Below are positions 1 through 6,430 of a stretch of DNA of 13,086 bases, one piece after another. A model generated the notes under the pieces. That model ran no database searches. It saw nothing but the letters and a program-made list of their open reading frames with translations, and was not told the DNA's origin. This DNA is from Verrucomicrobiota bacterium (GTDB taxonomy: Bacteria; Verrucomicrobiota; Verrucomicrobiia; Limisphaerales; UBA11320), in contig VHDG01000024.1 in assembly GCA_016871475.1 (NCBI GenBank), positions 1-13,086 on the forward strand, read 5' to 3'. The translations under genes and the position numbers were made by a program. Numbering within the stretch: position 1 is the stretch's first letter; every line of letters starts with the position of its first letter.

Positions 1-876
1 GCCGATGTCATCGTGGCGACGCCCGGCCGTCTTCTTGACCATCTGAGTCAACGGGTTGTGAGCTTGGACGCGATTGAGTATCTGGTATTGGACGAGGCGG
101 ATCGAATGCTCGACATGGGATTCCTGCCCGATGTGCGCAAGATAGTTGAGAAGTGTTCACGGGAACGACAGACGGCGCTTTTCTCGGCCACGGTCCCGCC
201 ACAGATCGAGACTCTCATCCAGTGGGCGATGAAGTCACCGGAGACGGTGGAGATCGGAGCACGTCGTTCCCCGGCGGAAACCGTCAAGCACGTCGTTTAT
301 CCTGTTGCGGATCGTCAGAAGGAGGGTCTGCTTTTGGAACTGCTCGAACAATTGCAGTATGACTCCATCATCATTTTCTGCCGCACCAAGGATCGCGCGG
401 ACCGGATCTCGAGCACATTGAAGAACAAGAACCATGCGGTTGCTGTGCTGCATTCAAACCGCACCCAGCAGGAGCGGGAACGGGCCCTGCGGGGTTTCCG
501 TGACGGCAAGTTCGAGGTGCTTGTGGCAACCGACATCGCCTCACGCGGGTTGGACATCGACAACGTGAGCCATGTGATCAACTACGACGTGCCCCAGCAT
601 CCCGAGGATTACGTGCATCGGATCGGTCGAACGGGACGAGCACAAGCGACCGGTGATGCGCTCACACTCATGGTGGCGGAGGATCGGATGCACATGGCGT
701 CGATCGAACGCTACATCGGGCAGAAAATCGCCCGCGTGAAGCTGGAAGGCTTTGATTACGTGTATACAGCGCTCTTTGACGACGATCCCTCCAAGCCGGC
801 TTCAGCTTCGAAGTTCAGAGGCGTTCGGCTTTCCGGGGGCTATTATTTTGGACCGAGCGGACGTCGGCGCCGCTAG
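1..876 (+). CDS. DEAD-box ATP-dependent RNA helicase, RhlE type (5' end outside window)
   Basis: This is the C-terminal part of an ATP-dependent RNA helicase that unwinds RNA duplexes in the cytoplasm (ribosome assembly or mRNA turnover in this family). The frame is open from base 1, so the start, Q motif and Walker A (motif I) lie upstream. Visible motifs in order, counted from the first visible codon, are TPGR (7-10, motif Ib), DEAD (31-34, Walker B), SAT (about 58-60), IIFCRTK (motif IV), ATDIASRGLD (motif V) and HRIGRTGRA (motif VI). Both RecA-like lobes are therefore partly or wholly present. The tail after motif VI is short and ends in a run of arginines after a GYYFGPSG stretch; basic tails are common in RhlE proteins and bind RNA. 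A GTG at 13-15 is an in-frame start codon but lies inside a conserved motif, so it is not the true start. The next gene follows after 69 bp on the same strand with no convincing terminator between. The RhlE subgroup is likely but not certain. Confidence 0.95.
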   Translation, partial: ADVIVATPGRLLDHLSQRVVSLDAIEYLVLDEADRMLDMGFLPDVRKIVEKCSRERQTALFSATVPPQIETLIQWAMKSPETVEIGARRSPAETVKHVVYPVADRQKEGLLLELLEQLQYDSIIIFCRTKDRADRISSTLKNKNHAVAVLHSNRTQQERERALRGFRDGKFEVLVATDIASRGLDIDNVSHVINYDVPQHPEDYVHRIGRTGRAQATGDALTLMVAEDRMHMASIERYIGQKIARVKLEGFDYVYTALFDDDPSKPASASKFRGVRLSGGYYFGPSGRRRR

Positions 877-930
877 TGATGGCGGCACAGCCTTGAAGCG
901 GCGTCCGGCTTTGAGCGAACGAGTGGAGAC

Positions 931-937
931 AAAAGGA
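931..937 (+). promoter_or_regulatory. Shine-Dalgarno of the DUF58 gene
   Basis: AAAAGGA sits 8 nt before the ATG at 946. It is the clearest ribosome binding site in the window and supports that start. Confidence 0.7.
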
Positions 938-945
938 CACAACGC

Positions 946-2265
946 ATGATGCGTCGGATCAAATCCTGGATCTCACGCAGGATGATTTTGGAGAAAGGCC
1001 GGCTAACTCCGACCGGCTGGCTGGTGGCGGGATGTTGCGGGTTTTCGGCGATTCCGGGACTGGATCTTGAAAGCTCGCTCGCGCACCAGGTGTTTGCCCT
1101 CACTGTGGGGCTGGGGACGATCGCTCTCCTTCACAGCCTGTGGTTTCGTGCCCGGCTGGATGTTCAGCGGGCGCTTCCCCGGTTCGTTACGGCAGGCGAG
1201 CCTTTTCATTACTGGATGGAAATCCGAAACCTGGGGCACCGTATCCTGCGCGGACTTGAGGTGATCGAACGACCAGCGCCTTCACCCAAGGATGTGGATG
1301 AGTGGACGGGGTTGCTGAAACCGAGCAGGAGGGCACGTTCGTTTGGCGTTTCAAAATCGCGGGCGGTTCGCGCTCGCGCTTACTGCCGGTTCCATGAAGT
1401 TGGGGATCTACCGATTGGCGGGGCTGCGAGTGTCCGCATGGAGATGATTCCCGGCAAGCGGGGAGTGCTGGACCTTGAGGCGGTTGCGGTTGCCAGGCGG
1501 GACGCCTTAGGGCTGCTCCGGTCGTTTCGACTCTTCAGGAATCCGCAGAGAGTCGTCGTTCTCCCCAAGCGGTATTGGCTTCCGGATCTCGCGCTTCCCG
1601 GCAAGGAAGCCTATCAGCATGGTGGCATTACCCAGGCCGGTTCCATCGGACGCGCCGAGGAGTTTGTCTCGTTGCGTGACTACCGTCGTGGGGATCCGAT
1701 GAGGCACATACATTGGCGAAGCTGGGCGCGGCGGGGTGAGCCGATTGTGAAGGAGTTCGAGGATGATTTCTTCGTTCGACACGGCTTGGTGCTGGATACG
1801 TTTGACACTCCTGAGCATCAGGATGTGTTCGAGGAGGCCGTTTCCCTCGCGGCGTCGTTTGCGTGTCAGATACGGACTCAAGACTCTCTGCTGGACCTGA
1901 TGTTCGTGGGGGCGGAAGCCTATCGTTTTACCACTGGCCGCGGGCTGGCTCATGCCGATCAGATGCTGGAGATCCTCGCCTCGGCAGAACCTTCCGGAGA
2001 CTCAGGCTTCGACTCTCTTGCGACTTTGGTGCTCCGTTATGCTTCTACGCTGACAGGGTGCATCCTTGTTTTTCTGAAATGGGATTCTCCGCGAATGGAA
2101 TTAACCCGTCGACTGATTGTCATGGGGCTGCCGGTGCGTGTCATTCTTTGTCGTCCCAGTGGAGAGCCCAGGCAGGTGGACCCAGGAGTGACGTTGTTGG
2201 ATCCGGCTCATCTGATTGTCGTGAGGGCAGGCTCGGTGCAGGAAGACCTGGGGGTGATGCGATGA
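946..2265 (+). CDS. DUF58 domain membrane protein
   Basis: The 439-residue protein belongs to the DUF58 family (VWA-like fold), typically encoded beside MoxR AAA ATPases and transglutaminase-like membrane proteins. Its biochemical role is not established; a part in envelope or peptidase assembly is usually proposed. Two hydrophobic segments lie at about residues 21-35 and 43-62, followed by a long soluble part. The family hallmark is clear at residues 245-271, DYRRGDPMRHIHWRSWARRG followed by EPIVKEFE. The ATG at 946 is chosen because an AAAAGGA Shine-Dalgarno (931-937) lies 8 nt upstream; the ATG at 949 is an equally possible second start. The stop codon overlaps the start of the transglutaminase gene (ATGA), so the two are translationally coupled. 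No MoxR ATPase gene is visible; the gene upstream is an RNA helicase. Confidence 0.92.
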   Translation: MMRRIKSWISRRMILEKGRLTPTGWLVAGCCGFSAIPGLDLESSLAHQVFALTVGLGTIALLHSLWFRARLDVQRALPRFVTAGEPFHYWMEIRNLGHRILRGLEVIERPAPSPKDVDEWTGLLKPSRRARSFGVSKSRAVRARAYCRFHEVGDLPIGGAASVRMEMIPGKRGVLDLEAVAVARRDALGLLRSFRLFRNPQRVVVLPKRYWLPDLALPGKEAYQHGGITQAGSIGRAEEFVSLRDYRRGDPMRHIHWRSWARRGEPIVKEFEDDFFVRHGLVLDTFDTPEHQDVFEEAVSLAASFACQIRTQDSLLDLMFVGAEAYRFTTGRGLAHADQMLEILASAEPSGDSGFDSLATLVLRYASTLTGCILVFLKWDSPRMELTRRLIVMGLPVRVILCRPSGEPRQVDPGVTLLDPAHLIVVRAGSVQEDLGVMR

Positions 2266-4343
2266 ACCTGCCTCCCTTTTGCCTTGGGGCCGCGTTGCTT
2301 TTTTGGGGATGGACATGCAACTGGATGCAGGCGGCCGTCCCGCTGGCCCTTTTGCTCGAATCGGCACGGTTTGTTCCCACGCGATGGGAGTTCACGACGC
2401 AGGACTTTCATCGGATCTGGACGTTCTGCGTTTTGATTGTTCTGGCTGCCGCCCTGTTTTCGGTGAGCACCGGTCGATCAATGCTTGATTCTGGGGAGGT
2501 TGGCTCCGGTGGAGGGAGCGGAGTGGCTACGGCGTATGCCATTCGATTTTTTCAATGGTGGCCGATGATTTTCGCCCCCTTCGTTTTGGCGTTCTTCTTT
2601 TCGAGACAACGATATTTACCGCTGTCGGTTTTCTCGTGGCTGGTTCGGAATTCAGCTGATTTGTTTCCCAGACCCCGCACGTTCCCGGGTCGTCAGGTGG
2701 CTCCCGACGCTGTGTACTTCGGCCTGGTTCTCGGTGCCGCGGCCATGACCAGCTTGAAGTCTCCGTTTTTCCTTCCACTGCTTGCGTTGCTGACGGGGTG
2801 GGCATTGTGGGCCTCGCGATCTCGCAGCGTACCCCGCTGGGTTTTCGTCCTCATGCTGCTTGGCGCGTGCTTCATCGGCGCGGCAGGCGTTCAAGGGATG
2901 CGGCAACTTCAGGCGTGGGTGAGCCGGTTCGACGATCTCCTGATGCAGCGGCTTTCGGGAGGAAGGTTCGACCCCTTGGAAAGTCGAACCCAGCTTGGGG
3001 CGATCGCGTTGCACAAGGGATCATCCCGAATTGCCCTGAGATTGTTCACGACCAACGCGATGCCTCCCGAACTGGTCAGAAGCGCGTCCTATGACACGTT
3101 CAGCTCCCCGGTCTGGATGCTTGGGACACGAGGCGACAAGGACCGGGAGCATATCAAATGGCTTCCCTTGTCAGCTGAGCAGGACGGCATGACCTGGGTG
3201 CTGGGCAAGGAAGGCGATTCGCTGGAGAGAAACTTCGTTCGAATCGCCCAGTTTGCCTCGGGTTCCCGAACCTTGCTGAGCCTCCCTCTGGGGGCTCTGG
3301 TGTTAAGCAACCTCAATGCGCAGAAGGTGAGCTGGACCCGGTACGGTGCAGTGAGGGCTGAGGACTCGGATCAGCTTCTGGACTTTGTGGTGAGCTACCA
3401 GGCGGGTAGCAATGTGGATCGTGAACCCACTGCGAGGGATCTTCATATCTCCCAGGACGAACGTCCCCACATCGAGGCCCTGGCAGCTCGCCTTCAACTG
3501 GCTCAGCGCAGGGCTGTCAGTTTTCGCGATCCGCTCAGAGTGGTGAGAGGGCATTTTCTCAGTTCATTCAAGTATTCGCTCCGTCCCGAGATTCCCCCTG
3601 GCGGCAATCTCCGACGCACACCGTTGTTTCACTTTCTCGAGATCTCGAAGGAGGGTCATTGCGAATACTTTGCCACAGCTTCCTGTTTGTTGCTCCGCGC
3701 AGCCGGAATCCATGCACGGTACGTCACCGGTTACTCCGTGCAGGAGGCTGCAGGCGCGAATCAATACCTCGTCAGGCATCGTCATGCGCATGCCTGGGTG
3801 ATCTACTGGTCTCCTGAGGAGAGGCGATGGTTCGATTTTGACACCACACCCCCGGATTGGGTGCGAAGTGAGAATCAGCAGGCAGCGGTTTGGGAGCCGG
3901 CGTTGGATGTGTTCTCGCGCCTTTGGTTTGAATTCTCCCTCTGGCGGGCCGGGAGATCCGAACTGGCCCGAGGCCTGACGATGGCGTTGATGGTGATCCT
4001 GGCGGGGTTCCTGGTTCGATTGTTCATCAAGGCACGCAGACAGAAACGATCCGTCCTGCCGGGGGACCTCGGATGGCAAAGGCGCATGCTGGGACTCGAC
4101 TCGGAGTACTACCGGATCGAGAGCAGCTTCGCAAAACAAGGCCTTGGGCGTCGCGTGGAAGAGACTGCGTTCAGCTGGGCGAAACGGATCCAGGCTCGAT
4201 TAACAGCCGATCAACAAAAGTCGCTGCATGAGATCCAGGAGCTGCATTATCGCCTGCGTTTCGACCCTGCGGGAGTGAGCGAGGTTCAGCGGAAGGAACT
4301 GGCTGAGCGGGTTCAAAGGTGGATGTCCCTCCCGGCGCGGTGA
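2262..4343 (+). CDS. Transglutaminase-like integral membrane protein (TgpA/DUF3488 type)
   Basis: The 693-residue protein has the layout of the DUF3488-transglutaminase-DUF4129 family: an N-terminal block of roughly five or six hydrophobic segments (about 5-34, 52-67, 94-112, 150-185, 192-212), a large extracytoplasmic region, one more membrane segment (about 571-588) and a cytosolic tail resembling DUF4129. The transglutaminase/papain-like core is intact: Cys467 in EGHCEYFAT, His510 in HAHAWV and Asp527 in FDFDTTPP form the expected catalytic triad. Members of this family are thought to act as periplasmic transglutaminases or proteases; the substrate is unknown. The reading frame extends upstream to 1863 inside the DUF58 gene. 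The start was set at ATG 2262 because this gives the ATGA overlap, the hydrophobic N-terminus begins right after it, and a GGGGGTGA purine run lies 4-5 nt upstream (2250-2257). It is almost certainly co-transcribed with the DUF58 gene. Confidence 0.93.
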   Translation: MNLPPFCLGAALLFWGWTCNWMQAAVPLALLLESARFVPTRWEFTTQDFHRIWTFCVLIVLAAALFSVSTGRSMLDSGEVGSGGGSGVATAYAIRFFQWWPMIFAPFVLAFFFSRQRYLPLSVFSWLVRNSADLFPRPRTFPGRQVAPDAVYFGLVLGAAAMTSLKSPFFLPLLALLTGWALWASRSRSVPRWVFVLMLLGACFIGAAGVQGMRQLQAWVSRFDDLLMQRLSGGRFDPLESRTQLGAIALHKGSSRIALRLFTTNAMPPELVRSASYDTFSSPVWMLGTRGDKDREHIKWLPLSAEQDGMTWVLGKEGDSLERNFVRIAQFASGSRTLLSLPLGALVLSNLNAQKVSWTRYGAVRAEDSDQLLDFVVSYQAGSNVDREPTARDLHISQDERPHIEALAARLQLAQRRAVSFRDPLRVVRGHFLSSFKYSLRPEIPPGGNLRRTPLFHFLEISKEGHCEYFATASCLLLRAAGIHARYVTGYSVQEAAGANQYLVRHRHAHAWVIYWSPEERRWFDFDTTPPDWVRSENQQAAVWEPALDVFSRLWFEFSLWRAGRSELARGLTMALMVILAGFLVRLFIKARRQKRSVLPGDLGWQRRMLGLDSEYYRIESSFAKQGLGRRVEETAFSWAKRIQARLTADQQKSLHEIQELHYRLRFDPAGVSEVQRKELAERVQRWMSLPAR

Positions 4344-4356
4344 GGATGCCGATGGA

Positions 4357-4640
4357 GTCGAGGCGCGCGGAGCATCTCGAGGTTGTTGGTGGGGCCCCCG
4401 AGGTTACACCGCAGAGACGGGAGGGGCGCAGAGAAGAATCCCAATTCCGTTATAAACATTCCTCTGCTCATTTCTCGTTCTGCGGTGTAATCCTCCCTCC
4501 AACCTTGCCTTGCCGTGGCACGGGAGAGAGATCAAGGGGGCGGCGGTCCAACTCGATCCGTCGTCGCCGGGGATCATCTTTACTTTTACCAACAACTTCG
4601 AGATGTACGTCGAGGCGCGTCGTGGAGATTCTGGAGGTTG
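4357..4640. repeat. Pair of imperfect direct repeats (4357-4385, 4609-4640)
   Basis: Both copies begin with GTCGAGGCGCG. After a 3-base insertion in the second copy, they continue with 14 of 18 matching bases and end in GAGGTTG. The copies flank the inverted repeat asymmetrically and lie about 250 bp apart. They could mark a small duplication or a remnant of one gene tail copied twice. Chance similarity in GC-rich DNA is not excluded. Confidence 0.3.
4402..4492. repeat. Imperfect inverted repeat, MITE- or REP-like
   Basis: Perfect 12-bp terminal arms TTACACCGCAGA (4404-4415) and TCTGCGGTGTAA (4479-4490) are separated by 63 bp. A second inner match, GCAGAG (4428-4433) against CTCTGC (4462-4467), makes this a longer imperfect palindrome. 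Outside the arms the sequence also continues loosely as GG and TCC. The left arm repeats a CGCAGAG unit (ACCGCAGAGAC, GCGCAGAGAAG), which resembles short intergenic repeats often seen in environmental bacterial genomes; that resemblance is from memory. It encodes no protein. It could be a miniature mobile element or a bidirectional RNA hairpin. Confidence 0.55.
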
Positions 4641-4726
4641 ACTCGGGGGACAGCGGCGTTTTAGCTCTCGTTTTTGCGCGATATGTTCAATTGGCAGACA
4701 ACGACCACCCGGCGGCGGGTTAACTC

Positions 4727-5614
4727 ATGAGCGATCTTCAGTCCTCCGGATCTGGAAGAGTGGTGAGTTACTTGCGAGCCCTCCTGATTCTCGGCCGGGT
4801 TTCAAACCTGCCCACGGTCTGGTCCAACTGTCTTGCGGGATGGTGGCTCGGTGGAGCTGGAACGTGGGGCAGCCTCCTTGTTCTCTCTGTCGGGGCGTCA
4901 TTTGTTTACATCGGGGGGATGTTTCTCAACGATGCCTTCGATGCTCAGCATGACCGGCTGCATCGCTCAGCCCGTCCCATACCCTCAGGCGCGATTCTCG
5001 AATCTCATGTTTGGAAGTGGGGATGGTCCTGGCTGCTGATCGGATCGATCATGCTCGTGCCCAGGGGGGGGCACGCGCTTTGGATCACCCTGGTCCTGCT
5101 GGCGTGTGTGCTGCTGTATGACTGGTTGCATAAGCTGATCTCGCTCTCTCCATTCATCATGGCTGCCTGTCGCTTTTGGTTGATCCTGCTGGCGGCTGCG
5201 TTCGGCCAGCTGGGCATCAACGGGCTCGCCATCTGGACCGGGCTGGTGCTCGCCTGCTACGTCGTTGGGCTCAGCTACCTGGCCAGGAAGGAGGCTCACA
5301 GCCAAGCCGTTCCCTGGTGGCCAGTCATTCCCCTGGCAGCTCCGATGGTGCTCGGATGGATCGTCAACCAGGGCGAGTTCCGGGAGGGGGGACTTCTGGC
5401 ATCGCTCCTTCTGCTTCTGTGGATCATCAAGTGTATCGTGCCACTTTGGACCTTTAGTCCACCGAACATCGGGCGGGCTGTCTCCGGGCTTTTGGCTGGC
5501 ATCTGCCTCGTTGATTTTCTTGCGGCAACGGATGCGCCGCGTTCTCTCTCCATGGCGTTCGTTGGCTGTTTTGCATTGTCGATCCTTCTTCAGCGAAAAA
5601 TACCCGCCACTTGA
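4727..5614 (+). CDS. UbiA-superfamily prenyltransferase, divergent
   Basis: The 295-residue, very hydrophobic protein has about eight or nine membrane segments, as expected for intramembrane aromatic or lipid prenyltransferases. The first Asp-rich, Mg-diphosphate-binding motif is intact at 68-76 (NDAFDAQHD), followed by the familiar ARPIPSG. YDWLHK occurs at 131-136. The second Asp-rich motif of UbiA/MenA enzymes is not seen; the corresponding loop instead reads SYLARKE (about 183-189), as I recall for the EboC-like branch. The start at ATG 4727 has only a weak GGG upstream and follows a stop at 4721-4723; a GTG at residue 11 is possible. The UbiE-type gene begins 5 nt after the stop, so one transcript is likely. 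Context suggests quinone prenylation (MenA/MqnP-like role), but the altered motif makes the substrate uncertain. A GGGGGGGG tract at 5064-5071 lies inside the gene. Confidence 0.88.
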   Translation: MSDLQSSGSGRVVSYLRALLILGRVSNLPTVWSNCLAGWWLGGAGTWGSLLVLSVGASFVYIGGMFLNDAFDAQHDRLHRSARPIPSGAILESHVWKWGWSWLLIGSIMLVPRGGHALWITLVLLACVLLYDWLHKLISLSPFIMAACRFWLILLAAAFGQLGINGLAIWTGLVLACYVVGLSYLARKEAHSQAVPWWPVIPLAAPMVLGWIVNQGEFREGGLLASLLLLLWIIKCIVPLWTFSPPNIGRAVSGLLAGICLVDFLAATDAPRSLSMAFVGCFALSILLQRKIPAT

Positions 5615-5619
5615 CCGCC

Positions 5620-6348
5620 ATGAACCGTTATTTCCGAACCGGGGACGACCGGGCCCAGGGTGTTGCAGAGCTCTTCAACCGCATCGCACCACGCTACGAT
5701 CTCATCAACGATCTCCAGAGCTTTGGAATGCATCGTTGGTGGAAACACGAACTGATCGATCTGTGTGAGATCAAGCCTGGGGAGACGGCCGTTGATCTTT
5801 GCTGTGGAACAGGTGATGTGGCCTTCCGGTTGGCGCAGAGAGGCGCGACGGTCACGGGGCTGGACTTCAGTTCCTCCATGCTTGATGTCGCGAGGCGGCG
5901 GCAGCAAGGCGTGGGAAAGGAGGTGAACATCGCATGGAGGGAAGGAGATGCCATGAACACGGGGCTGCCTGGGAAAAGTTTTGATGTGGTGACCATCAGC
6001 TATGGACTTCGTAATCTGTCCTCCTGGGAGGTCGGTTTGGCCGAGATGTTGCGGCTGGCGAGACCTGGGGCGCGGCTGGCGGTGCTGGACTTCGGAAAGC
6101 CTGATTTTGGCCCGTGGCGGTCAGCCTATTTCGGATACCTGCGGTTTGTCGTGCCCGTCTTTGGAAGATTATTCTGTGGCGACGCCGACACGCATGGCTA
6201 CATCCATCCTTCCTTGGAGGCTTATCCCGCGCAGAGAGGAGTTGATGCGCGAATGCGGGAGCTGGGGTTGGAACACTGCCGTATCGTGAACCTTCTGGGA
6301 GGTGTGATGAGCATCAATCTGGCGCGTGTGCCCAGGCTGATCGCCTGA
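5620..6348 (+). CDS. ubiE: UbiE/MenG-type C-methyltransferase
   Basis: The 242-residue class I SAM-dependent methyltransferase most resembles demethylmenaquinone/2-methoxybenzoquinol methylases, which add the ring methyl group in the last step of menaquinone (or a late step of ubiquinone) synthesis at the membrane surface. Visible signatures are the N-terminal RYDLINDLQSFGMHRWWK (close to the UbiE N-terminal signature), SAM-binding motif I VDLCCGTGD (58-66), the acidic LDFSSSML loop, YGLRNLS and LDFGKPDFGPW. The C-terminal block up to NLLGGVMSINLA is also typical. Length matches the family. ATG 5620 was chosen because homologues begin shortly before this point; a TTG at 5611 overlapping the UbiA stop (TTGA) would add three residues. 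No Shine-Dalgarno is seen, so coupling to the upstream gene is likely. The specific quinone cannot be read from sequence; menaquinone is the more likely product in Verrucomicrobiota. Confidence 0.92.
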   Translation: MNRYFRTGDDRAQGVAELFNRIAPRYDLINDLQSFGMHRWWKHELIDLCEIKPGETAVDLCCGTGDVAFRLAQRGATVTGLDFSSSMLDVARRRQQGVGKEVNIAWREGDAMNTGLPGKSFDVVTISYGLRNLSSWEVGLAEMLRLARPGARLAVLDFGKPDFGPWRSAYFGYLRFVVPVFGRLFCGDADTHGYIHPSLEAYPAQRGVDARMRELGLEHCRIVNLLGGVMSINLARVPRLIA

Positions 6349-6402
6349 GTGCGGCGTGGCAGCCGGAGCTGGGTGCTCGAGTGATCTCGGTTAGCCGGAC
6401 CC

Positions 6403-6422
6403 CCAGCGGATGGGCTCGCTGG
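6403..6422. terminator. Weak hairpin between convergent genes
   Basis: CCAGCG (6403-6408) pairs with CGCTGG (6417-6422) across an 8-nt loop, in the 82-bp convergent gap between the ubiE-type gene and the dimethylformamidase-like gene. There is no proper T-tract: on the + strand TTAAACTTTT starts 8 nt later and already belongs to the opposite gene's end. A shared terminator is plausible but weakly supported. Confidence 0.25.
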
Positions 6423-6430
6423 CAGGAAAC

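Larger units (their letters stand above)
4344..4726. other. 383-bp gap with repeats and a possible gene remnant
   Basis: No intact gene is supported here. A 134-codon frame runs 4319-4723, but it begins inside the previous gene and its first half is very rich in arginine, serine and proline. The gap holds an imperfect inverted repeat (4402-4492), two imperfect direct repeats (4357-4385 and 4609-4640) and two short protein-like frames. One runs 4456-4641 in frame 1 (…GIIFTFTNNFEMYVEAR…); the other is in frame 2 and ends at TAA 4721-4723 (…VLALVFARYVQLADNDHP…). Read with a one-base shift near 4618, they join into a plausible C-terminus ending 3 nt before the ubiA-family start, so a decayed gene is possible. 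I see no strong promoter or rho-independent terminator. Confidence 0.5.

Noticed and set aside
877..945. Terminator between the helicase and the DUF58 gene
   Set aside because: Only a 5-bp GCCGC/GCGGC stem and an AGCC/GGCT pairing are visible, with no T-tract.
1507..1953. A 148-codon open frame on the - strand within the DUF58 gene
   Set aside because: It is antisense to the conserved DUF58 motif region and has no domain-like sequence.
4319..4723. A 134-codon frame filling the gap before the ubiA-family gene
   Set aside because: It begins inside the preceding gene and its first half is Arg/Ser/Pro-rich and crosses the palindrome. Only its last 35 or so codons look protein-like, so it is not called as an intact gene.
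5064..5071. GGGGGGGG tract inside the ubiA-family gene, and a 7-base G run at 8675-8681 near the Tat protein's signal peptide, as phase-variation sites
   Set aside because: One or two such runs are expected by chance in 13 kb at this GC content, and nothing else suggests phase variation.
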